Source: JAFDVL01 sp031398365 (GTDB lineage Bacteria; Acidobacteriota; Blastocatellia; RBC074). Taken from it: 12,537 nucleotides of DNA. Under the pieces are notes generated by a model. The model saw only the letters and a program-made list of their open reading frames with translations, did no database searches and had not been told where the DNA came from. Positions 1 to 7,025 of this stretch are shown here, one piece after another (the first letter of the stretch is position 1; every line of letters begins with the position of its first letter). The translations under genes were made by a program, and so were the position numbers. The DNA lies in assembly GCA_031398365.1 (NCBI GenBank), contig JANNND010000207.1, forward strand, positions 1 to 12,537, in the 5' to 3' direction.

Positions 1-2815
1 GATACACGCGAACGCTTCCATCAGGACTCATCGAAACCAGTCGAATCCAGCGATTTTGTACCAACTCGGTCACTTCGCGGCTGCGCTGTACCGCTTCCAT
101 AATGTTTTCGGGCGTGTTCTCGACGATCAGCAACAAGCGCATCGGTTCGTGTATTTCGACCATTTGCCACGGCAACCCCGTGCGCAAATCGCTGGCGTGT
201 CCGTTCATCACACCCATCAAGCCCGTCACGTTGTGCGGCAATTTCGTGCCGCAGCCATAACGTTCGTTGTCCACAAACGAAAAATAATATTCGAGGCTGA
301 TGCCCGCGCAGACCGGCCCCGCCGCACCGAGGATCGCGGCCAGACTGTTGTTTTCAGGGTCGCGGTCAGGATCGTAGGAAATCAAAAAGGCGCGGCGATC
401 CAGAAACAAGCCGCGCGTGATGCTGCGTCGTCCGACCACGCAAACGGCGTTGGTGCAATGACCGTATTCCGGGCGCGGTTCCGCCAAATGCTCAGCGCGC
501 TCCTCTACATGATGCAACGCAGCCTGCGGCGTCTTATCACGGTAAGCGGCCTCAAACCGTCGTGCGCGTTCCAACGCGCTTGCCGCGCGCGCAGCATTGA
601 GTGCTTGCGAGAGCCGCGTAAAGTCTGCTGTGTGCGTGGCCGGAATCGCAGCCGTATCAAACAACTCCACCACATCATTGCAAGTGTCGTGATAGCCGCC
701 CACAAACCAAGTGTCTTCGGGAATACTCAACCCAAGTTCGCGCATCGTCCCGCGCACTTGCGGATGATTCGCCATCGCCGCAAACGTTCGCGCATTCGGC
801 CCGCCGCGCCGTCCGCCGCACGCGCCACAATCATGCGCAGATTCGTGCGGGTTATTCAGACTGGTTGAGCCATGTCCAAGAATCGTTACCAGGCGCGCAT
901 GGTTTTCAATCAAGCCTGCCGCGCGTAAGGTGCCAGCAATCCGTTCAGCCTGTTCCCGAATTGTGAAGCCCGGCCAGAAACCTTCGATTTTTTCCTGACT
1001 GGTCGTATCTTCGCGCAGCAGCGCCAATTCAGTACGCGGCTCAGGCAAAAACAACCCTTCCAGCCAGGCATACAAATTCCCCGCGTGACGCGGTGTCAGC
1101 ACACGCGTAATTAGCGGAAAGACCGAGAGCCAGCCCAAGCCCAGTGTGCCGAGCCAGCCGCGCAACAGGCTGCGCGATCCGACGAAGCCATTGTGTGCGA
1201 CTTCGGCCCAGAGCTTGCGGCGGCTTTGGCGTTTTTGCGAAAGTTGCTGATCGCTGGTATGCGGACGTTCGACGATGGCGTGTTGCGGTGTCACGACAAC
1301 GGGGCAAAACGCGACAGCATGCGCGTCATCCAGCCCCTGATAATTGACCGCGACGCCAAAAAATCCTGCGGCTCCTAAGGTCTCCACGCTGGGATCAATT
1401 TCTTCAAGCGCGCGGCGGATGGATTCTTCGCGCTCATCAATGCAAAAAATCACTTGCGCGGAGGGACGGGTAGAAGGGCGGCGCGGATCAATCGTCGCGC
1501 GATGGGTCAGTAAAGGTTTGAGAATTTCCTGTTCGTGACGATGCTCATACGCCAGATGCCAGAGGCGCCGCCGCTCCCAATCGTCAAAGGAGTTGATTTC
1601 GTCAACCAGCCGATTGAATTCAGCCGAAGCCAGCGAATCAATTTTGGCAGCGGATAGTCCCAGCAATTGCGCGACGTCAAAAATGCGCGCGGCATGGGCC
1701 ATTTGCTGCGCTTCAGTCAGCGGCGCAGGAGCCATTGGTTGCCGCCACTGTGACCAGAATTGCAAGACTGATCCGTGTTCGCCCGCTACGTTTTCGCTGG
1801 CCACGACCGTCATCGTCAGGCGGACAGCGAGAAAATCCAGCAGTGAACAAGGCAGTTGTTCGTGCGGAGCCAGCGCCGGTTCCATTTCCAGTTTGCGCAT
1901 CAGCCCCGCCCAACCCGGCAAAGCCAGCAATTCGGCAGTCAGCAGCGCTTCCCATTCGGCGGGCGGCACGCCAAATTTATGCAGGCAATCCAGCACAATA
2001 TCTGCCGCCGTCTTCTGCCTCTCCGCTTGTAGTTGGAAGGCGTCGTGCAATCCACTGAGTAACGCAGGCGGCACGGAACCCGGCTGCGCCATCAGCTTGC
2101 GCACCGACTGATAAAATCCTGCTTCGCGCAAGGGCATCGGCCAATACGATAATCCCTGATCCAGAAACACGGCACACAACCGAATCAGCCACGCGTTGAT
2201 GAGTTCGTCGGTATCGGTTCCACTCAACGCCAGGATGGCCTCGCGCGGGCGTGCCGGGCGTGTGGGTGCGCCTAATTCATGCGTGGGCAGGCGGTGATAA
2301 CAAGCCGCAAACAAGGTGCGGACGGCGGCGCTTTCGTCGTTGCCATCCAGCGCCAATTGTCGTGTCGCGGGAGCCAGATCAGCGCGCAACCGCGCCAGCA
2401 ATTCCTCTTCGTCCATCAACCATTCGATATTCTCTGGCGTGATGGAACGCAGCCCCGGAGCAAGCAGCAGGCGACGCAATTCCCGCCGCTGCAACCGATG
2501 CGGCAGAATTTCCTGATCGGCTTCGCGCGCCAGCACGACATCAATGTCCTCGCAGTGAATGCGTCCAACGCAGAACTCTTTGCGATACGCCGCTTCTGTC
2601 AAAAAAGGTTCTGCTTCAAACAGCCGCGCCGCTTGCTGAACCGCCTCTTCAAAGGGCAAGTGCTGAAAAGCGTGCAGGGTGTTGTGGTGGATAAAGACGC
2701 CGATGGGGCCTTGGGCTGGCAAATAATGCGCCGCGTGCGCGACCACCTGCCGTAAGTGTTCCGAGGCCTGGATTGGTTCGGTTCGGGTATGAAGTTGAGT
2801 GAATTCCGCGCTCAT
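1..2815 (-). CDS. dabA: DabA (DUF2309/YbcC), zinc-binding inorganic carbon transport subunit, 3' end cut by window
   Basis: Reading the minus strand from the ATG at 2815 gives 938 open codons to the window edge, with no stop or frameshift; the C-terminus lies outside. The protein has the DUF2309 hallmarks: an HHNTLHAF segment at residues 43-50, the CIDER motif (C458, D460, R462), and a GHG motif (H648) followed by HDCGACGG (C663, C666). The spacing of 15 residues between H648 and C663 equals that of the zinc ligands described for Halothiobacillus DabA (Cys-Asp-His-Cys), so C458, D460, H648 and C663 are the likely ligands. In known DAB systems, DabA is a beta-carbonic-anhydrase-like cytoplasmic subunit that hydrates CO2 vectorially, driven by the NuoL-like membrane partner DabB. 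DabB is not in the window and could follow downstream. The gene is third in an operon behind SulP and carbonic anhydrase, 19 bases after the latter. Its start is preceded by an AAAGAGATAAAG purine tract. The family assignment is firm; transport in this organism is inferred. Confidence 0.95.
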   Translation of the reverse strand, partial: MSAEFTQLHTRTEPIQASEHLRQVVAHAAHYLPAQGPIGVFIHHNTLHAFQHLPFEEAVQQAARLFEAEPFLTEAAYRKEFCVGRIHCEDIDVVLAREADQEILPHRLQRRELRRLLLAPGLRSITPENIEWLMDEEELLARLRADLAPATRQLALDGNDESAAVRTLFAACYHRLPTHELGAPTRPARPREAILALSGTDTDELINAWLIRLCAVFLDQGLSYWPMPLREAGFYQSVRKLMAQPGSVPPALLSGLHDAFQLQAERQKTAADIVLDCLHKFGVPPAEWEALLTAELLALPGWAGLMRKLEMEPALAPHEQLPCSLLDFLAVRLTMTVVASENVAGEHGSVLQFWSQWRQPMAPAPLTEAQQMAHAARIFDVAQLLGLSAAKIDSLASAEFNRLVDEINSFDDWERRRLWHLAYEHRHEQEILKPLLTHRATIDPRRPSTRPSAQVIFCIDEREESIRRALEEIDPSVETLGAAGFFGVAVNYQGLDDAHAVAFCPVVVTPQHAIVERPHTSDQQLSQKRQSRRKLWAEVAHNGFVGSRSLLRGWLGTLGLGWLSVFPLITRVLTPRHAGNLYAWLEGLFLPEPRTELALLREDTTSQEKIEGFWPGFTIREQAERIAGTLRAAGLIENHARLVTILGHGSTSLNNPHESAHDCGACGGRRGGPNARTFAAMANHPQVRGTMRELGLSIPEDTWFVGGYHDTCNDVVELFDTAAIPATHTADFTRLSQALNAARAASALERARRFEAAYRDKTPQAALHHVEERAEHLAEPRPEYGHCTNAVCVVGRRSITRGLFLDRRAFLISYDPDRDPENNSLAAILGAAGPVCAGISLEYYFSFVDNERYGCGTKLPHNVTGLMGVMNGHASDLRTGLPWQMVEIHEPMRLLLIVENTPENIMEAVQRSREVTELVQNRWIRLVSMSPDGSVRVY

Positions 2816-2834
2816 CGTTGTTTTCTTTATCTCT

Positions 2835-3512
2835 TTACGCCTTTACCTTAGTTGCCACATCCTTCTTGCTGGTGAAGAAGGTGTCTTCGTAAAACTCTAC
2901 CGCGCCCATTTCAAGATTGTGCATCGCTCCGATAATGGCAATCTCTCCTTTTTCGATCATTTGTTCGAGAATATAGCTCCTGCTGACAATAGCTTTCACG
3001 GAACGCTTGACGTTAATAGCCGCGACGCTTTCGACAAATTGAGGGTTCTTGGAATTTCTCTCCTCTGGCGTAGGAACAGTTTTTTCTTCATAGACCGCAG
3101 GTTGTAGCTTGGCCAATAGGTCGGTCAGGTTTCCCATCTCTACGTGATCGCAAGCGCCTTTCACCGCACCACAATTTGAATGACCCAGCACGACGATCAG
3201 CTTGGAACCGGAAATTTTGCAGGCAAATTCCAGGCTGCCGAGAATGTCGGTATTCACGATATTGCCTGCAATGCGAATCGAGAAGATATCGCCCAGTCCC
3301 TGATCAAAAATCAGTTCTGCCGATGTCCTGCTATCTACACAACTCAGGATAGCAGCAAAAGGCCATTGACCATCGCGCGTATCGTTGGCCTGTTGCAACA
3401 AATTACGATTCGCCTTTAAGTTATTCACAAATCGCTGATTGCCTTGCTTGAGGATTTCTAAAGCATCGTGCGGTGTGGTTTTAGCTTGTAGTTCCTGCGT
3501 CAGAGTTCTCAT
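2835..3512 (-). CDS. beta-class carbonic anhydrase
   Basis: This 225-residue protein interconverts CO2 and bicarbonate in the cytoplasm. The zinc site of the beta class is complete: CVDSR gives C58, D60 and R62 (Asp-Arg dyad), and GHSNCGAVKGA gives H111 and C114. The length is normal for the family and no signal peptide is seen. The ATG at 3512 overlaps the SulP stop codon in an ATGA arrangement, so the two are very probably translationally coupled. The dabA start lies 19 bases after the TAA. Pairing of SulP transporters with carbonic anhydrases, as neighbours or fusions, is a known arrangement, in which the enzyme equilibrates bicarbonate brought in by the transporter. Here DabA would add a second route. 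The C-terminal tail after about residue 212 is lysine-rich and not conserved in any way I recognise. Confidence 0.96.
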   Translation of the reverse strand: MRTLTQELQAKTTPHDALEILKQGNQRFVNNLKANRNLLQQANDTRDGQWPFAAILSCVDSRTSAELIFDQGLGDIFSIRIAGNIVNTDILGSLEFACKISGSKLIVVLGHSNCGAVKGACDHVEMGNLTDLLAKLQPAVYEEKTVPTPEERNSKNPQFVESVAAINVKRSVKAIVSRSYILEQMIEKGEIAIIGAMHNLEMGAVEFYEDTFFTSKKDVATKVKA

Positions 3513-5116
3513 ATTGTTGCTACTTTTTTAAATGCTTCTGGTGAGTTAGAGGAAGTTACATGACCTGTATTTTCAATCTTGTAGTCTTCTTTAAATCCAA
3601 TCAGATTGACGGTAATACCTTTTTCCTTTGACCCAAAGCTAACAAAGTCTTTGATAAGTTCTATCACATCATGGTCAATGTAAAGAGTATTGGTAGCGTT
3701 AATTACGACGTTACTATTTTCAGGTAAGTGCGCTAACGTTTGCTTAATCGCGGCCTTATTTAAAAATGATACTTCCTGAGCCAAATCAATGTGGATTGTC
3801 TCTCCCGTGTGATGCGCCTCTTTCTTGAAGAAATAAGCCAATTTCATGTTCGCTCTGAGGATAAAGAAAATACTGATGGCTAACCCGATTGCTACACCTT
3901 TTAGTAAGTCAGTAAACACCACTGCCACGACTGTAACGATAAAGGGTGCAAACTGAAACTTCCCATTTTCCCACATATGCTTGAAGACAGATGGATTGGC
4001 CAGTTTCCAACCCGTCATCAATAAGATCGCGGCCAGACATGCCAACGGAATTCTATTTAAGACAGCCGGAATCGTTAGTACCGAAACCAACAAGAAAATA
4101 CCGTGCGCAATCGCAGATATTTTCGTTCTGGCCCCGGCATTCACATTCGCCGAAGTTCTGATAATCACTGAAGTCATGGGTAACCCACCCAGGAACCCGC
4201 TAATCAGATTTCCCACGCCCTGCGCCTTCAATTCAGTGTTGGTATCTGTATATCTTTTCAGCGGGTCCATCTTGTCAGCGGCCTCGATGCACAGTAACGT
4301 TTCGATACTTGCAACCGTGGCAATTGTGGCAGCCACAATCCATACATTTGCATTGGTTATTGCGGAAAAATCAGGCCGGGAAAATTGGCCCAGAAAGTCC
4401 GTCAGCGACGCAGGAATCGGCAGGCTGACCAAGTGTTCTTGCGAGATCGCCAAATTTGACCCCGTCTTTTTGAAGACCTCATTCAGAAGTACCCCCACAC
4501 CCACGGCAACCAATGCTCCCGGTACCGCTTTCAGATTTTTCAGAAACGGGATTTTCGTCCAGGCAATTAAGATTGCCAGTGAAATTATAGTGATTAAGAC
4601 GGCCCCCAGATGCGTGTAATTTACGGCGTCAATCAAAGCCGTAAAAGTATTGTGTCCTGTTCCTTTTTCAATAAAGAAAAAGTCCCCTTCATTGTCTTTG
4701 TCATAGCCAATCGCGTGCGGCAATTGTTTCAGAATGATAATGATGCCAATTGCGGCTAACATCCCTTCGATCACATTAGAAGGAAAGTAATTTGAAATCG
4801 TCCCCGCCTTCGCGAAACCAAGTGCAAGCTGCATCAGCCCGGCCAGCATCACGGCCACCAGAAAGGCCTCAAATGAACCCAATGTTGAAATAGCTACCAG
4901 AACAATTGCGGTCAAGCCTGCGGCTGGCCCCGATACGCTGAGCTGTGAGTTACTCAAAGACCCGACCACGATCCCGCCGATGACGCCCGCGATAATGCCC
5001 GCAAACAATGGAGCGCCGCTGGCCAGTGCAATGCCCAGACAAAGTGGAAGAGCCACCAGAAAAACGACCAGCCCGGACAAAATGTCGGTTCGAAAATATG
5101 CGAATTTGGATTTCAT
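3509..5116 (-). CDS. SulP-family (SLC26-like) anion transporter with C-terminal STAS domain, probably bicarbonate
   Basis: The 535-residue protein has a transport domain of many hydrophobic segments (about residues 10-420) followed by a soluble STAS domain (about 438-535). Family marks include the LPLCLGIALASGAP stretch at 23-36, SVSGPAAGLT at 60-69, and the IETLLCIEAADKMD segment at 271-284 leading into GFLGGLPMTSVIIRTSANVNAG. SulP proteins move sulfate, bicarbonate or other anions. The immediate overlap with a beta-carbonic anhydrase and the nearby dabA point to bicarbonate, in the manner of cyanobacterial BicA, but substrate cannot be read from sequence. The gene is first in the minus-strand operon. 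The ATG at 5116 begins MKSKFAYFRTD, where the family N-terminus is expected; the ribosome site before it is weak (AGTGAAG). The STAS-coding part (about 3510-3960) is visibly more AT-rich than both the 5' part of this gene and dabA. Confidence 0.95.
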   Translation of the reverse strand: MKSKFAYFRTDILSGLVVFLVALPLCLGIALASGAPLFAGIIAGVIGGIVVGSLSNSQLSVSGPAAGLTAIVLVAISTLGSFEAFLVAVMLAGLMQLALGFAKAGTISNYFPSNVIEGMLAAIGIIIILKQLPHAIGYDKDNEGDFFFIEKGTGHNTFTALIDAVNYTHLGAVLITIISLAILIAWTKIPFLKNLKAVPGALVAVGVGVLLNEVFKKTGSNLAISQEHLVSLPIPASLTDFLGQFSRPDFSAITNANVWIVAATIATVASIETLLCIEAADKMDPLKRYTDTNTELKAQGVGNLISGFLGGLPMTSVIIRTSANVNAGARTKISAIAHGIFLLVSVLTIPAVLNRIPLACLAAILLMTGWKLANPSVFKHMWENGKFQFAPFIVTVVAVVFTDLLKGVAIGLAISIFFILRANMKLAYFFKKEAHHTGETIHIDLAQEVSFLNKAAIKQTLAHLPENSNVVINATNTLYIDHDVIELIKDFVSFGSKEKGITVNLIGFKEDYKIENTGHVTSSNSPEAFKKVATI

Positions 5117-5234
5117 AGCTTCACTGTCAGCCTTATTTGGAGCGAATCACTCCGCCCATTGATTGGATACCTAACCTACTCGCAATGTGTTGGTCTACTG
5201 CAAGCCAGGTTCGGCGATATTTCAGCACCGCGCA

Positions 5235-5254
5235 GGATGAAACTATAATCATCC
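5235..5254. promoter_or_regulatory. Palindrome enclosing a TATAAT box
   Basis: GGATGA (5235-5240) and TCATCC (5249-5254) form a perfect 6-bp inverted repeat, and the consensus -10 hexamer TATAAT occupies 5244-5249 within it. The upstream -35 candidate (TTCAGC at 5221-5226) is poor. It could be a promoter with an operator over its -10 region, firing on the plus strand toward the hairpin cluster, or chance. Confidence 0.25.
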
Positions 5255-5368
5255 CTTACACGAGCCGTAGCCATTACGCACCTGAAGATGCAAGGAGACA
5301 GGGCAATTCTGGTGCCATGAATTAACTGTTTGATTGCGCAAGCAAATTGGGAAGAATACTTTTGCGCA

Positions 5369-5412
5369 GGCTGAGGCAGAATGTCACAGCCGTGCGACAT
5401 TCTGCCTCAGCC
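5369..5412. repeat. Perfect 17-bp inverted repeat (hairpin) with 10-base loop
   Basis: The left arm, GGCTGAGGCAGAATGTC (5369-5385), is exactly complementary to the right arm 5396-5412, with the loop at 5386-5395. No run of T follows on either strand, so it is not a typical intrinsic terminator. It lies between two divergently transcribed genes, where no terminator is expected. It may be a REP-like or MITE-like element, part of a small RNA, or a regulatory cruciform. Confidence 0.85.
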
Positions 5413-5424
5413 AATAGTTATGTG

Positions 5425-5439
5425 CGCCCAATAAGGGCG
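5425..5439. repeat. Small GC-rich hairpin
   Basis: CGCCC (5425-5429) pairs with GGGCG (5435-5439) across an AATAA loop. It sits 12 bases after the 17-bp hairpin and belongs to the same cluster. A 5-bp stem is weak on its own. Confidence 0.4.
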
Positions 5440-5459
5440 ATTCTGATCTGGTGAATGCA

Positions 5460-5488
5460 ATCGAAGGGCCAGCAATCCGCCCTTCGAT
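5460..5488. repeat. 10-bp perfect hairpin in the divergent region
   Basis: ATCGAAGGGC (5460-5469) is exactly complementary to GCCCTTCGAT (5479-5488), with a 9-base loop. On the plus strand it is followed by CTCTTTG, a poor T-tract, so termination is doubtful. It is the third structured element within 120 bases. Confidence 0.7.
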
Positions 5489-5719
5489 CTCTTTGCCTGC
5501 CGCTTGCTATCTCGCGCGCGGTCACAACTTGCGCCTTTTGTGCGGACAGAAAAATGGCAGGCAGAAAAATGAAGTCGGTGTTTGCTGCGTTTGCGCTATT
5601 TTTTGACGCACACTTTTCCGTCGACAAAACTCGGTCGGGTATAACTTGTAATTCTGCATCTGGATTGATATGTCTTGCTGCGCTCGTTTCCCGCAGATTA
5701 TTACCAATGAGGAGAGTTT

Positions 5720-6688
5720 ATGAAAGCAATCGTTGTCGAAAACTATGGTGCCCCCGGTGTGTTGACCTACACCGAAGCAGATAGACCTGTGCCACAAACC
5801 GGCGAAGCCCTGGTCAAAGTCGAAGCCATCGGCTTGAATTTTATTGATGTTTATCATCGCATCGGGCTTTATCCGTTGCCACTTCCCTTCATTCCCGGCA
5901 TGGAAGCGGCTGGCACGGTTGAAGCCATTGGCGAAGGCGTTACGGAGGTGGCCGTGGGCGACCGCGTGGCCTACGCCATGAATGCGGGCGCCTATGCCGA
6001 ATACACAACCGTTCCCGTATGGAAGTTGGTCAACATTCCCGCAGGCGTGAGCGCCGAACAAGCCGCAGCAGCCATGTTGCAGGGGATGACGGCGCATTAT
6101 TTGGTAACCTCCGTATATCCGCTAAAAGCAGGCGAGACGGCCTTGATTCATGCGGCAGCAGGCGGTGTTGGCTTGTTGCTGATTCAGATGGTCAAAAATA
6201 TTGGCGCACGCGCCATCGGCACTGTTTCGACTGCCGCCAAAGCCGAGCTTGCGCGCGCGGCTGGGGCAGATGAAGTGATCCTGTACAGCGAACAAGATTT
6301 TGCAGCCGAAACGCGTCGCTTGACCGGGGGAAAAGGCGTGGTGGTTGTTTACGACTCGGTTGGCAAAGATACATTTATGCAAAGCCTGAACTGTCTGGCG
6401 CCGCGTGGAATGATGGCCTTATTTGGGCAATCCTCCGGCTCTGTCCCAGCCTTTGATCCAGGGTTGTTGGCGCAAAAAGGCTCGCTCTTTTTAACGCGAC
6501 CGAGCCTGGCTCAATACGCCGCGACACGGGAAGAATTGCTCTGGCGCGCGGGTGATTTATTTAATTGGATTAAGGAGGGAAAGTTGCATCTGCGCATCGA
6601 AAAAACCTTTCCGCTGGCCGCAGCCGCCGAAGCGCATCGCCAATTGGAAGGTCGCCAGACGACCGGGAAAGTGGTGTTGCTTCCTTAA
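5720..6688 (+). CDS. NADPH:quinone oxidoreductase (zeta-crystallin-type, zinc-free MDR family)
   Basis: The 322-residue protein belongs to the medium-chain dehydrogenase/reductase superfamily, quinone oxidoreductase branch, which reduces quinones with NADPH in the cytoplasm. Visible marks are the N-terminal catalytic domain with GLNFIDVYHRIGLYP (38-52) and FIPGMEAAGTVEAIG (57-71), the nucleotide-binding glycine motif AAAGGVG (145-151), YDSVGK (211-216) and TRPSL (259-263). The cysteine and histidine ligands of zinc-containing alcohol dehydrogenases are absent. The length matches the family. The start is set by a good ribosome site, GAGGAG at 5709-5714, five bases before the ATG. It stands alone: divergent from the carbon operon and separated from the lysine genes by their own promoter and riboswitch. 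Its physiological substrate is unknown. Confidence 0.93.
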   Translation: MKAIVVENYGAPGVLTYTEADRPVPQTGEALVKVEAIGLNFIDVYHRIGLYPLPLPFIPGMEAAGTVEAIGEGVTEVAVGDRVAYAMNAGAYAEYTTVPVWKLVNIPAGVSAEQAAAAMLQGMTAHYLVTSVYPLKAGETALIHAAAGGVGLLLIQMVKNIGARAIGTVSTAAKAELARAAGADEVILYSEQDFAAETRRLTGGKGVVVVYDSVGKDTFMQSLNCLAPRGMMALFGQSSGSVPAFDPGLLAQKGSLFLTRPSLAQYAATREELLWRAGDLFNWIKEGKLHLRIEKTFPLAAAAEAHRQLEGRQTTGKVVLLP

Positions 6689-6731
6689 AATTGGATGAAG
6701 GCCCGGCGGCGGAGCGCAGGAGCGCGCGAAC

Positions 6732-6760
6732 TTGACAGGTCTGGGAGCCTTCGGCACAAT
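6732..6760 (+). promoter_or_regulatory. Sigma70-type promoter driving the riboswitch-dapB transcript
   Basis: A perfect -35 hexamer TTGACA (6732-6737) is followed after 17 bases by CACAAT (6755-6760), four of six matches to the -10 consensus. Transcription would start near 6767, about 20 bases before the riboswitch. A short CGGC/GCCG palindrome (6752-6755 with 6761-6764) straddles the -10. Assignment rests on motif quality and position. Confidence 0.75.
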
Positions 6761-6785
6761 GCCGTTTCGGATACATTTGAAATTT

Positions 6786-6960
6786 CGAGTAGAGGAGCGG
6801 CGTTCAAGAGTAGCTGGCACCGAAAGCGCGAAGGCTTGCAGACGTGCAGCGAAAGGGAACCGTCGCCGAAATCAGCAGAAAGCTTCGCTAGTTTGCTGAT
6901 TGGTTGTGCGGGTCAAATCCTGCCAATTGTCACCGCCCGAACAGCGGTGGAGCGCTACAG
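6786..6960 (+). promoter_or_regulatory. Lysine riboswitch aptamer (L box)
   Basis: The sequence follows the known L-box consensus. AGAGG near the 5' strand of P1 is followed by the loop-E/turn element TTCAAGAGTA (6803-6812), then by GAAAGGGAACCGTCGCCGAAA (ends 6871) at the P2-P3 junction. P3 is a perfect 8-bp helix, AATCAGCA (6870-6877) with TGCTGATT (6894-6901). P4 pairs GCGGG (6908-6912) with CCTGC (6919-6923), extended by TTG/CAA. TGTCA precedes P5, CACCGC (6931-6936) with GCGGTG (6944-6949). The diagnostic L2-L3 kissing interaction is perfect: GCGAAG (6828-6833) with CTTCGC (6883-6888). P1 can close with GTAG (6789-6792) and CTAC (6955-6958) and looks short. Binding of lysine should lower expression of dapB and any genes cotranscribed with it. 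Position directly before dapB fits the known role. Confidence 0.96.
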
Positions 6961-6987
6961 TGATCCTGATTTTTCGCAGACAAAATC

Positions 6988-7025
6988 AAGGCTAACGAGC
7001 GTCTACTCGTTGGCCTTTTTTCTTT
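6988..7025 (+). terminator. Riboswitch-controlled intrinsic terminator abutting the dapB start
   Basis: AAGGCTAACGAG (6988-6999) pairs with CTCGTTGGCCTT (7006-7017), a 12-bp stem with one G-U pair and a 6-base loop, followed by TTTTCTTT to the ATG at 7026. It is the expression platform of the lysine riboswitch. Two competing pairings are visible. The 5' P1 strand CGAGTAGA (6786-6793) is exactly complementary to TCTACTCG (7002-7009). Also CCTGATTTT (6965-6973) can pair with AAAATCAAGG (6982-6991). Either would disrupt the terminator when lysine is absent. Confidence 0.9.

Larger units (their letters stand above)
5117..5719. other. 603-base divergent intergenic region, no convincing gene
   Basis: This stretch separates the minus-strand carbon operon from the plus-strand quinone reductase and should hold both promoters. 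Open frames across it look random in composition and lack ribosome sites. It contains a small palindrome around a TATAAT (5235-5254) and three hairpins between 5369 and 5488, listed separately. I cannot assign a promoter for the SulP operon with confidence. A TATAAC at 5640-5645, about 75 bases before the quinone reductase start, is a possible -10 element without a good -35. Confidence 0.6.
6689..7025 (+). other. 337-base leader region between quinone reductase and dapB
   Basis: The region holds a GC-rich tract just after the quinone reductase stop (about 6700-6731), with no clear terminator for that gene, then a sigma70-type promoter, a lysine riboswitch aptamer and a terminator ending at the dapB start. 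These are listed separately. No open frame here looks coding. Confidence 0.85.

Noticed and set aside
56..868. Long plus-strand open frame
   Set aside because: It is antisense to dabA, whose minus-strand frame carries clear family motifs; its own translation is arginine- and histidine-rich and resembles nothing.
3981..4619. Plus-strand open frame of 212 codons
   Set aside because: Antisense to the SulP transmembrane region; no ribosome site or recognisable domain.
5369..5412. Intrinsic terminator
   Set aside because: No T-tract on either strand and no convergent transcript to end there.
5455..5784. Open frame crossing the quinone reductase start
   Set aside because: Random-looking composition, no ribosome site, and it overlaps the well-supported start at 5720.
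6786..7025. T-box leader as an explanation of the structured dapB leader
   Set aside because: The T-box bulge motif and specifier arrangement are not apparent, whereas every conserved lysine riboswitch element is present.
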